Shown here: positions 15,941 through 24,513 of the stretch, piece after piece | How positions within the stretch are numbered: position 1 is the first letter of the stretch | Layout: every line of letters begins with the position of its first letter | Assembly (NCBI GenBank): GCA_903900265.1 | Contig: CAIUMM010000210.1 | Span: 1-64,000 of the forward strand | Reading direction: 5' to 3' | DNA length: 64,000 bases | Source: an uncultured Pseudomonadota bacterium | GTDB taxonomy: Bacteria; Myxococcota_A; UBA796; SXON01 | The notes under the pieces: generated by a model | What the model saw: the letters and a program-made list of their open reading frames with translations, nothing else | Databases searched by the model: none | What the model was told of the DNA's origin: nothing | Translations under genes and position numbers: made by a program

Positions 15941-15968
15941 TTGACGTCAGGCGCAGGCCGGTTAGTAG
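15941..15968 (+). promoter_or_regulatory. promoter of tRNA-fMet
   Basis: TTGACG (15941-15946, five of six to -35), a 16-base spacer, TAGTAG (15963-15968) as -10. Transcription would start about 15975, a few bases before the tRNA. A good position and a good -35 match make it convincing; the -10 box could also be three bases later. Confidence 0.6.
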
Positions 15969-15979
15969 TAGGTATCCAT

Positions 15980-16056
15980 CGCGGGGTGGAGCAGCCAGGT
16001 AGCTCGTCGGGCTCATAACCCGAAGGCCGTAGGTTCAAATCCTACCCCCGCAACCA
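15980..16056 (+). tRNA. initiator tRNA-fMet (CAT anticodon)
   Basis: 77 bases with encoded CCA. Acceptor stem GCGGGG pairs with CCCCGC. The initiator hallmarks are present: an unpaired first base C opposite A72, and three consecutive G:C pairs in the anticodon stem (GGG-CTCATAA-CCC). The T arm is GTAGG-TTCAAAT-CCTAC. It is a single-gene unit with its own promoter just upstream and a terminator just downstream. Confidence 0.97.
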
Positions 16057-16061
16057 CACTT

Positions 16062-16105
16062 GAACGCTCGCCTATCGGAAACGAAAGGCGAGCGTTCTTG
16101 CTTTT
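16062..16105 (+). terminator. rho-independent terminator after tRNA-fMet
   Basis: A perfect 12-bp inverted repeat, GAACGCTCGCCT (16062-16073) and AGGCGAGCGTTC (16086-16097), with a 12-base loop, followed by TTGCTTTT. It begins five bases after the tRNA CCA end. Confidence 0.88.
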
Positions 16106-16148
16106 GACGTGGCGGGCGTGGAGGGAGTGCGTTCCGGTGCAGCGAGCG

Positions 16149-17345
16149 TCAGGGTAGGTTGAGCGCCACGCGGACGAGGCGGTCGCGCGCCTCGTCGATA
16201 CGCGCTGTGAGGTTCGCACCCTGGCCGATGAACGAGGCGCCGTTCGCGAGGAGCACGAAGGTCGTGGCCTCGGAGGGAAAGAGGTAGGCGTGGGCCTGAT
16301 AGCCGAACCCATCGCCGCCGTGGCCCCAGCCCTCTACCCCGTCGACGCTCCATCGGGAGAGACCTAGGCCGTAGGCGTCGATGTCCGCGAGCCGAGGGGA
16401 GGAGGTCCACTCTGGGTCGGTCGCAGTGGTCCGCCAGTCGCGCATAGCGAGGAGGCTGTCGGCGCCGATCAGCGACTCGTCTTCGAGCAGGCCCTCGTAG
16501 AACGCAGCGACGCCGGCCGCGTCGGACTGGATGCACCCGTCGGCGGCGACGACTGCGAGCGCGATGCCGTCCGTGGTGTCGACGAGGAGGCCGTCGCCGT
16601 GCAGGTCGAAGTAGCCGCGCACGAGGCCGGTCGTGTCGAAGTCGTCGGTTGGGTAGGTCGTGTTCGGCGCGTCGACTCGGTCGAAGGTCCTCTCGCCGAC
16701 GACGTCACCCTGCGGGAGATTGGTTACGGCCTCGATTACGGCCGCGGCGAGCAGATAGTTGGTATTGCTGTACCGGAACTGTGCGCCCGGTGCGAACTGC
16801 GGTCGCTCACCCCGAACGAGATCCAATGCTTGGCGCCACGTCCACCGGCGCTGCGGGTCGTCGAGCGTCTCCAGGACGAAGGATGTGTCGACGTAGTCGG
16901 GGATGCCGCTCGTCTGGCCGATGAGCTGTCGCACCGTGACGTCCTCGATGTTCGGGAGCCCGCGCGTCTCCTCCTCGGTGAGGTAGGTAGAGGCGCGCTC
17001 GTCGAGATTCAGGGCGCCGTCCTCCGCGAGCGAGAGGACGGTGGTCGCGACATACGTCTTGGTCACGCTGAAGATCGGGAGGCGCATGCACGACGTGAGT
17101 GGGATGGCGTTTTCGGCGTCCGCGGTGCCGGCTGCACCGAGCCACACCCCGTCGCTGTCCCGCACGGCCATCGACAGGCCCGGGATCTGCAAGTCGTGTT
17201 GGGTGGTGTCGAGCGCGGCCTGGAGCATCGCCGCGCGGGGGTGAAGCGAAGTGTCGATCGGCGTGCAGTCGAGCGCATCGACGGCTCGGCTCGGCCCCGG
17301 GGAGGCGCACGCGCAGAGGGTAGCGAGGAGGAAGAGACGTTTCAT
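16149..17345 (-). CDS. serine beta-lactamase/DD-peptidase family (class C-like) secreted protein
   Basis: 398 residues. A short signal peptide with a possible lipobox (LFLLATLCAC) precedes the beta-lactamase-fold domain. The catalytic SxxK is Ser93-Val-Thr-Lys96 (FSVTKTY), the YxN element is YSNTNY, and the third element is GHGGDGFG. The Cys-containing extracytoplasmic domain suggests disulfides. Members are esterases, DD-peptidases or beta-lactamases; the exact substrate is not predictable here. ATG 17345 overlaps the stop of the upstream gene by 4 bases (ATGA); an in-frame extension further upstream overlaps that gene fully and is rejected. It is the last gene of the ECF-sigma operon. Confidence 0.88.
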   Translation of the reverse strand: MKRLFLLATLCACASPGPSRAVDALDCTPIDTSLHPRAAMLQAALDTTQHDLQIPGLSMAVRDSDGVWLGAAGTADAENAIPLTSCMRLPIFSVTKTYVATTVLSLAEDGALNLDERASTYLTEEETRGLPNIEDVTVRQLIGQTSGIPDYVDTSFVLETLDDPQRRWTWRQALDLVRGERPQFAPGAQFRYSNTNYLLAAAVIEAVTNLPQGDVVGERTFDRVDAPNTTYPTDDFDTTGLVRGYFDLHGDGLLVDTTDGIALAVVAADGCIQSDAAGVAAFYEGLLEDESLIGADSLLAMRDWRTTATDPEWTSSPRLADIDAYGLGLSRWSVDGVEGWGHGGDGFGYQAHAYLFPSEATTFVLLANGASFIGQGANLTARIDEARDRLVRVALNLP

Positions 17346-17911
17346 GGTTGCCTCCGGTTCGGGAGATCGATGGCCAGCCCGATCGCGCAGCTCGCGCGGA
17401 CCAGGACGGGGACGGCCGCTTCGGGCGCGAAGCCGAGGATGACGGTCTCCTCGTAGCGGACGTAGGGACGCAGGGACGTCTCGCCGACCGGGAACCGGGT
17501 GCCGATCCCGATCGCTAGCGCGACCCGCGTGGCGGGGTCGGTCGGCTGCGCGCGGACGCGCGTCATCTCGCCCGCTTCGACCCGCCAGCCCGCCGGCAGC
17601 CACGCGGTCTCCATGCCGGCGACGAGGCGGCCGTCCAACCAGAAGGCCTTCCACGGCCGGCCGAGGACCTCCGCGCTCGCCAACAGCCCGACTGGGGTCC
17701 CAAGCATCGCGGTTTGGTCGAGCGTGACACGCGGACCTACCGCCAGCCGGATCCGCTCGCCGCCCGCTACCTCCGCGACCGCGCCGAGGTCGATTCCGCC
17801 GCCGTGGGGGGAGGGTGCCCATCCCACCGCGGTGAGGCGTCCTGCGGCGTCGACGGACCAGGGCGCAGCAAAGGCGAAGGTGGAGGCCATCATCAGGAAG
17901 AGGGACATCAT
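17342..17911 (-). CDS. secreted, probably outer-membrane-associated protein of unknown function
   Basis: Not recognised. 189 residues with a signal peptide (SLFLMMASTFAFAAP, cleavage near residue 16). The rest alternates short hydrophobic beta-like stretches (ERIRLAVGPRVTLDQ, RVALAIGIGTRF, SLRPYVRYEETVILG), which suggests a small beta-barrel or beta-sandwich. It is coupled by 4-base overlaps to the membrane protein upstream and the beta-lactamase-like gene downstream, so it probably acts in the same envelope response. Confidence 0.7.
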   Translation of the reverse strand: MMSLFLMMASTFAFAAPWSVDAAGRLTAVGWAPSPHGGGIDLGAVAEVAGGERIRLAVGPRVTLDQTAMLGTPVGLLASAEVLGRPWKAFWLDGRLVAGMETAWLPAGWRVEAGEMTRVRAQPTDPATRVALAIGIGTRFPVGETSLRPYVRYEETVILGFAPEAAVPVLVRASCAIGLAIDLPNRRQP

Positions 17912-18900
17912 GGGTCTCCCGCGTGGATCGGGTTCCGAGACTCGGCGCAGCTCGCGTCGAGTTGAGCTGTAGATACCGGTCGGATCGCCCCTACGACCGC
18001 GGCGAGGATCGCGACGGCGAGGAGCGCACCCAGCACACGATTCTGAAGTGGCTGACGGACCGGAAGATCAGCATTGAGGCCGCGCGCGACCGAGGCGAAG
18101 AGCCGGGCCGCGAGGGCAACCTGGACGATCGCCGAGAGGGCCAGCAGCGCGGCGAGCGCCTGTGGGACGCCGAGGTCGGGACGGAGGGTCAGCGCCAGGG
18201 CGAAGAGCACGTTCGACGCGATGGCGGCGTGCGGGGCCCACCGCCGGAGGGTCAGGACAGCGACCACGGCCGGCAGCAACACGGGGACCAGCACGTTCGC
18301 GAGGGGGTGACCCCACCCGTTCGCGACGTTTGCCGCGACGAGGGTGAGGAGGTCCGCTCCGCCGAGGACGGAGAGAAGGACCACTTCTCCCGTGTGACGG
18401 CGCGGACGGAGCGGCCCCTCGAGCTCGAACGGCGCGATGCCCCGGCCACCGAGAATCAGCAGCGCTGCTCCGCCCCCGAGGGCGGCGGCCGGAAGGGCGT
18501 AGGGTAGGAGGCCCGGGCGGGTCCAGGTCAGGATGAGGCCCGTGACGTGCAGCGACCACCAGATGGCGCGCACGAGCAGCTGCGCCCACGGCGCGTCGCG
18601 CCAGACCAGCACGGCCCCGACGAGCCATGCGGCCGCCGGCACGACCCCGATCGACCACACGTCCAGTGGCGTGAAGTCCTGACACACCTCCGCAGTGATC
18701 GGATGGAGCGCGACGCTCAGTAGCCACACGAAGACGGGCAGAAAGGCGGCTGCGCTTGCGACGGCGCGCAGACGCCGGAGACGCCGATTATCTTCCACGA
18801 GCGTGGCGTACATCGGGTCGATGTCCAGCGAGGATGCAGCGGCCGCTCGATTTAGCGTGCGTCCAATCTCCGCGAAGCGAGGATCGTCGTTGGAATTCAT
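17908..18900 (-). CDS. multi-pass membrane protein encoded with an ECF sigma factor (possible anti-sigma regulator)
   Basis: 330 residues. A cytoplasmic N-terminal domain of about 55 residues (PRFAEIGRTLNRAAAASSLD) is followed by about eight hydrophobic segments. The soluble N-terminus before the membrane part fits an anti-sigma arrangement, but the zinc-binding HxxxCxxC motif of ZAS-type anti-sigmas is absent, so this role is inferred from position. It overlaps both the sigma gene upstream and the small secreted protein gene downstream by 4 bases. Confidence 0.65.
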   Translation of the reverse strand: MNSNDDPRFAEIGRTLNRAAAASSLDIDPMYATLVEDNRRLRRLRAVASAAAFLPVFVWLLSVALHPITAEVCQDFTPLDVWSIGVVPAAAWLVGAVLVWRDAPWAQLLVRAIWWSLHVTGLILTWTRPGLLPYALPAAALGGGAALLILGGRGIAPFELEGPLRPRRHTGEVVLLSVLGGADLLTLVAANVANGWGHPLANVLVPVLLPAVVAVLTLRRWAPHAAIASNVLFALALTLRPDLGVPQALAALLALSAIVQVALAARLFASVARGLNADLPVRQPLQNRVLGALLAVAILAAVVGAIRPVSTAQLDASCAESRNPIHAGDP

Positions 18901-19457
18901 GGTTCCTCCTTGAGCTGACCGCGAAGTCGGGACGCCGTCCGGGACGCTCGCAGGTGGGCGGTCGAGCTGGGTATGCCCAGGATCTCCGCAGCCTCCCTCG
19001 CGCTGTGGCCTTCCACGTAGATGAGAAGGAACGCTTCTCGGTCATGTGGGTCGACGTCCTCAAGCGAAGTATAGAGCTCCCGAATCTGGGCGCTTCGCTC
19101 TCCCTGCGCGTCGCTCATGGAGGCGACGGGCCCTCCGAGCCAGCGGTCGAGCAGCGACGCGCGCCGCTGGTGCTTGGTCCTGTGGTTGCGTGCGACGAAC
19201 GTCCCGATCCCGAGCAGCCACGTGACGCGGGTGGAGTGACCGTCAAAGCAGTCCCAAGCCCGCCATGCCGTCAAAAGGGTCTCCTGCACCAGATCGTCGA
19301 CGTCATCGACGGAGCCCAAGAGCACGGTAACGTGCCTACGGAGCCGCGGACCTGCATCCTCGTAGAGCATCCGGACCCCGACCCAGCGGGCATCGGTCTC
19401 GTTCGCCGTCTTCGCGGCGTCGAGGGGCCTCGGGAGTGCGGTCCGGGTGAAGCTCAT
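18897..19457 (-). CDS. ECF-type RNA polymerase sigma factor
   Basis: 186 residues. Region 2 is visible in SVDDVDDLVQETLLTAWRAW (core binding and -10 recognition), and region 4 in YVEGHSAREAAEILGIPSST with the helix-turn-helix for the -35. No region 1 or 3, hence ECF. It heads a four-gene operon whose genes all overlap by ATGA, so it should control the beta-lactamase-like envelope protein and perhaps itself. No Shine-Dalgarno precedes the ATG, and a promoter match lies so close that the transcript may be leaderless. Confidence 0.93.
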   Translation of the reverse strand: MSFTRTALPRPLDAAKTANETDARWVGVRMLYEDAGPRLRRHVTVLLGSVDDVDDLVQETLLTAWRAWDCFDGHSTRVTWLLGIGTFVARNHRTKHQRRASLLDRWLGGPVASMSDAQGERSAQIRELYTSLEDVDPHDREAFLLIYVEGHSAREAAEILGIPSSTAHLRASRTASRLRGQLKEEP

Positions 19458-19462
19458 GCATG

Positions 19463-19492
19463 ATTAGTGTCGCAAGGGCGCTCTTTGTCCAA
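19463..19492 (-). promoter_or_regulatory. candidate promoter of the ECF operon, possibly giving a leaderless mRNA
   Basis: Minus strand: TTGGAC (19492-19487), an 18-base spacer, ACTAAT (19468-19463). Only five bases separate the -10 box from the sigma-factor ATG, so transcription would begin at or next to the start codon. Confidence 0.4.
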
Positions 19493-19550
19493 CGACTCTC
19501 GCGATATCGTGGGGCGCGCGGCCGTCGGGCTTGTGAACTTGCCCTCCCCT

Positions 19551-20339
19551 TCACCCGTGAAACACGCAGGAGTGTACGATCCTCCCCGCGTTTACCCCGG
19601 TCCCGACCACCAACACCTCGGCGACAACCAAATCGGCCTCGCCCGGCACGGTGCGCAGGTACTCCATGAACACGCGGTCGCCGCTCGCGGTGAGGTGCAG
19701 CGGCTCGTAGCGCAGGCCGGGGAGCCGCTCCATCGCGCCCTGCCACCAGTCGCGGAGAGAGGGAACGCCGCGGATCTCGCCTTTGGTCTCCGGCAGCCGA
19801 TCGCGCAGCTTGGGGCTGACATGCACCGCATCGGCGGTGTAGAGCGCGAGCAGGCCTTCGAGGTTGCGGGTGTTGAAGCACTCGAGCCAGCGTCGCGCGA
19901 GCGCGTGCAGCGCGCCCTCTCCGGGCGGCGTTGCGCCCGCAAAGCGCGCCATCTGAACCAGCTCGCGGACGTTGACCGGACAGTCGATGTCCGAGGCGTC
20001 CTCCACCCACTGGTACTTGGCGTATTCGCTGTTGGGGCGCACGTTGCGGTCGGGAACATCGGCCACAAAGGCGAAGTTCAGGTGGAGGCCCTTGGAGCCG
20101 GCGCTGTGCTCTTCGTAGCCCAACAGGCCGTCCGGGGTCCCGGTGACGCCGAGGCCGGGCACGAACACACCTTCGAAGCCAGTCTCTTCGCGGAGCTCGC
20201 GCTGTGCGGCTTGTAGCGGCGTCTCCCCGGGTTCAACCTCTCCGCCCACCGGCAGCCAGGTCTGAAGCCGGTGGTGGTGGATCAGCAGCACGGAGCCTGC
20301 GTTTCGGGCGAAGATCGCCACGGACCATGCGGTTCTCAT
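19551..20339 (-). CDS. Nudix hydrolase fused to NTF2/SnoaL-like domain
   Basis: 262 residues. Residues 1-135 form a Nudix domain with the box GGEVEPGETPLQAAQREL followed by REET (around residues 32-53), the metal-binding core for hydrolysis of nucleoside-diphosphate-linked substrates. Residues ~150-262 look like an NTF2/SnoaL-type alpha+beta cone (LARRWLECFNTRNLEGLLAL, YTADAVHVSP, RDWWQGAMERLPGLRYE). ATG 20339 overlaps the stop of the upstream PHP lipoprotein by 4 bases. The pairing of these two domains in one chain is unusual; the substrate is unknown. Confidence 0.82.
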   Translation of the reverse strand: MRTAWSVAIFARNAGSVLLIHHHRLQTWLPVGGEVEPGETPLQAAQRELREETGFEGVFVPGLGVTGTPDGLLGYEEHSAGSKGLHLNFAFVADVPDRNVRPNSEYAKYQWVEDASDIDCPVNVRELVQMARFAGATPPGEGALHALARRWLECFNTRNLEGLLALYTADAVHVSPKLRDRLPETKGEIRGVPSLRDWWQGAMERLPGLRYEPLHLTASGDRVFMEYLRTVPGEADLVVAEVLVVGTGVNAGRIVHSCVFHG

Positions 20340-23329
20340 GGGGTCACCGGCTCCTTCGGCTCGCGCATGAACGCGGGGATGCCGGGGGCCACCCAACCGG
20401 CGCCATCTACGTCCACGTAGATCGGGTTGGTCAGCGCGTACGGGAAGACCTGGCCGGAGCGGGGGATGGGGATGACAGGCGAGAGGAAGCTCGACACCGA
20501 CGGCACCGTCGACAGGGCTTCGACCACGACGTCCTGCAGCTGGATCGGCGGGATCTCGACCGGGCTGAACAGCGGCGCGAGGTCGCCGTCCCCCATCACG
20601 CTGACCACAAACCAGCTGTCTTTGCTGACCGTGACGTCTTTGTCGGTGACAAGGCGAACGACACCGTCCTGCAGGTCCTCCTCCACCAGCAGCAGCGCGC
20701 CGTTCTGGTAGACCTCGACGCGATCCACCTTCATCCAGCTGGGGGCCTCGACCTCAATGTGCAGACTGACCGTGCCGTCGGTGTCGATCAGCTCGTCGCC
20801 GAGGGTGTAGCTGGGGTCGTTGATCCAGAAGCGCACGAACGGACCGTAGGACATGAACGAGTGTCCGGCCTTCACGGCGTCGGCGATCGCTTGATCGTCC
20901 AAGGTCGCCGGGTTGTCGGTGTCCGCGGCGACGAAGTTGCGCGGGCAGCCGGCTTCGATCTCGGTCTTGGAGTGGGTGTCGGAGTTGCCGAGAGCGGGGA
21001 TGCGATAGCCGAGGTTCAACAACGTGAACCAGTCGTCGACTTGCCCTTCGTAGCCGTAGCCGAGCCGGTACACGTCGTCGTCCAGATCCTGCTGTTCGGC
21101 GGGGGTGCGCGAGACCATGTCGTAGGGGCGCACCGACGCACTATCGGCGGCGTAGGCGTCGAGTTCGGGCTGCGTCGGCGTGCGGATCAGCTCGAAGCGC
21201 TTGCCGTTGAGCAGCTCGATGGCGTCGAAGTCGAGGCGCATCTTGGCGCTGCCTAACAGCGGATTGACGCTGGAGAGGATCGGCGTGGTGACGGTCCCGG
21301 TGTAGGGATCGAAGCCGTACTGGTCGAAGTAGCCGAGGATGCCGTCGCGGGGGTGCGCGACGAGGCGCACCGGGTCGGTGCCGGCGTTGGCGCCGATCTC
21401 GCCGAGGGTGTCGAGGATGTCCCCGGGCTCCATGCCGGTCCAATCGAAGGCGCCGCCGGCTTCGGCCTCGTAGTCGTGGGCGAGCGGGAAACCGATGTAG
21501 TGGCCGATCTCCAGCGTGGTCGTCTCGAGGCCGATCCCGGTCTGCACCCAGGGCTCCAAGCCCATGTCTTCCACCACCGGCGCAAAGTCGGTGATCGCGT
21601 CGTGGTCGGACGAGGAGAAGTACTCGACGCCTTCGCTGACCATCGTCGCGACGCGGTCGGGCAGCGTCACGCCTGAGTCGAAGCTGGGCATCGAGTGCAC
21701 GTGAAAGTCGGCCGAGACCCAGCCTTCGGTGTCCACGGTGTGCACCAACTGAAAGGTGAGGTCCATCGCCCCGGTTTCGGTGAGGTGGATGGACTGCGTG
21801 TCGATCTCGTACTCAAAGCCGCGGGTCGCCGTCGCTTCGTAGTCGCCGGGAGGCAGGTTCAGCGTGACCTCGCCGTACGGCGCGAACACGACTTCGGTGG
21901 GATCGCCGCCGATGAACGGGTCGCCTCGGTCGGGATGCAGCGAAGGACCGCCGAAGAACGTGACCTTGCCGGGCATGGGGCGGCCGGTCTCGTCGACGAT
22001 GTGCACGCGCACTTGACCGGCCTCCGGGACGCCGAGCGCGGCGCTGATCGTGCCGCCTTCGGTGACGGTGACCGCGACGCGTTCCCCTTCGGGCCGTCCG
22101 CGCACATAGGCCGCGAGCTCCCAGTCGCCGGGGGGCAAGGTGCCCGCGAAGGAGCCGTCGGGTTGGGTGTCTTCGCCGACGTCCGACAGCCACTGCATCC
22201 ACGGGTAGTCTTCACCGGGCTTGTAGGCGAGCACCGACACGCCAGAGAGCGGCTTCATCGAGCCTTCTTCGAGCACGTGGCCGGTGACCGCACCGGTCGC
22301 GTCGCCGCGCGCCGCGGCGAGCTTGTCGTACACGCTGCCCATGTCGCCTTCGCCGACCGCGAGGTAGCGCTCGTAAGCGAAGGATGTGCCGATCGGGAAG
22401 CGCTGGCTGGTGCCGTCGCCGGTCTTGAACGCGCCGAACGCGGCGGTCTGGGAGGACGTGAACAGCGGCACGAACAGGTCACCCGTGGCGGCGGCGAGGC
22501 CGTAGCTGACGCCGTCTCCGGTGCCGCCGACGAAGGGGAACTGGAACGGATCTTGGAACAGGTTCTGACCGGCGAGCGTCGCCCGGTAGACTGCGCCGTC
22601 CTCGTCAAAGCCGATGCCCGGCGCGAACACGTCGACCGCGCCGCCCTGAAGGTAGAAGTCGCCCATCGCCGCGCCGGCTCCGGTGGCCATGCCGATGATG
22701 TCGACCGACTCGGTCACGCCCGGCACGACCGCGGCGTCTCCAAGCTCGGCCATCGGCACGACGTCGTCGTCGTTCTCGATGATCGTGACGGTGGTGCGCA
22801 TCAGCAGCACCTCGGCGTCGGGCTCGAGGATGTAGTCGGTGGTCAGGCGCATGTCGGGGTGGGCGACTTCGGGCAGGCTCCACAGCAAGCCGAGCACTGT
22901 CAAAAAAGGCTGGTCGGAGGCGTCTACGCGGATGATCGCGGCGTTTCCGTCGCTGCCATCGTTCAGGATCGACACCTCGGCGGACGTGTCGGCCGCCGCG
23001 AGGTTGAGGTCAACGCTGGTGAAGGTCTCGGCGAGCTGGTCGTTGCCGTGGCCGGCTCCCCAGCGTGGATCGGGGCGCGCCAAGTCGGCGTCGACCAGGG
23101 TGCCGCCGTAGGGCGCGGGGCCGTAGGACGCGCGGCCGTCGAGGATCGCAAAGCGAACGTGGCTATTTTGCAGCAGGTAGTCCCCGGGCCGAGCGGTGGC
23201 TTTCGGCCCGCCGATCGCTTGATCCAGCGTCTCGATGCGCAGCGCGTGTGCGCCGGTCGGTGCGGGCGCGCACCCCGAAGCGACCAGCAGCGGCAGCAAC
23301 GCCGGAAGCGGCAGGAAAGGGACCAACAT
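20336..23329 (-). CDS. very large PHP-domain (CehA/McbA-like) metallohydrolase lipoprotein
   Basis: 997 residues. The signal peptide ends in a lipobox (LPLLVASGCAP). The first ~330 residues are beta-rich (galactose-mutarotase-like feel: PGDYLLQNSHVRFAILDGR). Two carboxypeptidase-regulatory/Ig-like modules follow (TGHVLEEGSMKPLSGVSVLA; GQVRVHIVDETGRPMPGKVT). The PHP domain then begins at SADFHVHSMPSFDSGVTLPD and YFSSSDHDAITDF, with later HPRDGILGYFDQ and LGNSDTHSK metal ligands. PHP enzymes use a multi-metal centre for phosphoester or carbamate-type hydrolysis. The protein is predicted to act in the periplasm or at the cell surface. It is translationally coupled to the Nudix fusion and diverges from a porin-like gene. 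Confidence 0.83.
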   Translation of the reverse strand: MLVPFLPLPALLPLLVASGCAPAPTGAHALRIETLDQAIGGPKATARPGDYLLQNSHVRFAILDGRASYGPAPYGGTLVDADLARPDPRWGAGHGNDQLAETFTSVDLNLAAADTSAEVSILNDGSDGNAAIIRVDASDQPFLTVLGLLWSLPEVAHPDMRLTTDYILEPDAEVLLMRTTVTIIENDDDVVPMAELGDAAVVPGVTESVDIIGMATGAGAAMGDFYLQGGAVDVFAPGIGFDEDGAVYRATLAGQNLFQDPFQFPFVGGTGDGVSYGLAAATGDLFVPLFTSSQTAAFGAFKTGDGTSQRFPIGTSFAYERYLAVGEGDMGSVYDKLAAARGDATGAVTGHVLEEGSMKPLSGVSVLAYKPGEDYPWMQWLSDVGEDTQPDGSFAGTLPPGDWELAAYVRGRPEGERVAVTVTEGGTISAALGVPEAGQVRVHIVDETGRPMPGKVTFFGGPSLHPDRGDPFIGGDPTEVVFAPYGEVTLNLPPGDYEATATRGFEYEIDTQSIHLTETGAMDLTFQLVHTVDTEGWVSADFHVHSMPSFDSGVTLPDRVATMVSEGVEYFSSSDHDAITDFAPVVEDMGLEPWVQTGIGLETTTLEIGHYIGFPLAHDYEAEAGGAFDWTGMEPGDILDTLGEIGANAGTDPVRLVAHPRDGILGYFDQYGFDPYTGTVTTPILSSVNPLLGSAKMRLDFDAIELLNGKRFELIRTPTQPELDAYAADSASVRPYDMVSRTPAEQQDLDDDVYRLGYGYEGQVDDWFTLLNLGYRIPALGNSDTHSKTEIEAGCPRNFVAADTDNPATLDDQAIADAVKAGHSFMSYGPFVRFWINDPSYTLGDELIDTDGTVSLHIEVEAPSWMKVDRVEVYQNGALLLVEEDLQDGVVRLVTDKDVTVSKDSWFVVSVMGDGDLAPLFSPVEIPPIQLQDVVVEALSTVPSVSSFLSPVIPIPRSGQVFPYALTNPIYVDVDGAGWVAPGIPAFMREPKEPVTP

Positions 23330-23399
23330 GGAAACTGTGGGGCGGCGGCAGGCAGGGCGCATCGCAGTAGGGTACCATGCGACACGAATCGGAGCGCCT

Positions 23400-24509
23400 G
23401 TGTTTGTTGTACTTCTCTCCCTCGTCGCCACTACCTTTGCTTCGGACGGCGCGGCTGCCACCACCGATCGGATCGCCGTCGGCGACGGATCCAACCCGAT
23501 CCTTTTGGATCCCATCGGGCTGCTTCAGCTCTGGGGCACGGTCTACGATTTCGACAAGGACCCTCAGGCGGACTCCACCGGCTACGGCGATCCGGAAGAC
23601 GACCCCGGCGTGAAGGTGAAGCGCGCGCGCCTCGGCGTGGGCGCGAAGTGGGGCGATCTGCACCTCGCGCTCGTCGGTGGGGCCGGCGCCGCCTACGACG
23701 GGTTCAGCGAGGATGAGAAAGACTTTTCGCTGTACGCGGCGACGCTCGGCTGGGACCGCAGCTACGGCAGCGTCAAGGTCGGCGTGGACGTGGGCGTTCA
23801 AGACTTGCCGTTCTCCGTCGACGCGGAGATGGGCTCGGGCGAGCTCACTTTTCAGGAGCGCGGCATGGCGGCCGAGCACATCGGCGACGAGCGCGGCACC
23901 GGCCTGCTCGGCACGCTCGGCTCCAGCAACGGCGCAGTCACCGGTCGGCTCGGCGTCTACAACAGCGGCTACAGCCCGTTCGGGGATGACAACGCCGGGA
24001 AGTCACTGGTGGCGCGCGTAGACGGCAAGGTCGGCAAGCGCAACACCCATGTGCTTTGGGACCCTGCGGGGGCGCGGGATGGCGTCGGCGTCGGGTTCGG
24101 CGCCGCCGGCTTGTACACCATGGACATCGCAAGCTCCACGCTCGCGGCTGATGCGGATGTCGTGCTGCGGGCGGGCCCGGTCTCGGTGCTCGGCGAAGGC
24201 TCTTGGGCGACGGTCACGCCCACCGCGACCGACGTGGCGAGCCCCGAGGTGAGCGACGCCACCACCCGCCTTGGCGTCACCGGCGAGGCGAACGTCGCCG
24301 TCGGGCGCTTCCAGCCGGCGGCGCGCGTCAGCTACTACTCGGACAGCGCCATCGGGAGCTGGACGCAGGTGCTCGCTGGCGTAGTCGTGCACGCCGGCGT
24401 CGCGGGCACCCCCGACATCGTGCGCGTCGGCGCTGGATACGTGCTGCGGCTCGAGTCCGACCCGACCCCCAACGACACGGTACGGCTGTGGGTACAGGCG
24501 CGGATCTGA
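23400..24509 (+). CDS. outer-membrane porin-like beta-barrel protein
   Basis: About 369 residues from GTG 23400, chosen for GGAG five bases upstream and because the protein then starts with a normal signal peptide (FVVLLSLVATTFA). An ATG at 23328 would place the start inside the divergent gene's start. The mature part alternates short amphipathic strands and Gly/Asp turns (VKVKRARLGVGAKWGDLHLA, YGSVKVGVDVGVQD, GVGFGAAGLYTMDIAS), as in phosphate-selective or trimeric porins. It ends in RLWVQARI rather than Phe. Neighbouring divergent lipoprotein hydrolase suggests joint nutrient uptake; that is inference. Confidence 0.7.
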   Translation: MFVVLLSLVATTFASDGAAATTDRIAVGDGSNPILLDPIGLLQLWGTVYDFDKDPQADSTGYGDPEDDPGVKVKRARLGVGAKWGDLHLALVGGAGAAYDGFSEDEKDFSLYAATLGWDRSYGSVKVGVDVGVQDLPFSVDAEMGSGELTFQERGMAAEHIGDERGTGLLGTLGSSNGAVTGRLGVYNSGYSPFGDDNAGKSLVARVDGKVGKRNTHVLWDPAGARDGVGVGFGAAGLYTMDIASSTLAADADVVLRAGPVSVLGEGSWATVTPTATDVASPEVSDATTRLGVTGEANVAVGRFQPAARVSYYSDSAIGSWTQVLAGVVVHAGVAGTPDIVRVGAGYVLRLESDPTPNDTVRLWVQARI

Positions 24510-24513
24510 TCCG

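Noticed and set aside
17346-17822. In-frame upstream extension of the beta-lactamase-like gene
   Set aside because: It fully overlaps the preceding small secreted protein gene; the internal ATG at 17345 gives a normal signal peptide and an ATGA junction.
21695-23716. Plus-strand 673-codon open frame opposite the PHP lipoprotein
   Set aside because: Val/Gly/Asp/Arg-rich antisense translation; the minus strand encodes recognisable PHP motifs and a lipobox.
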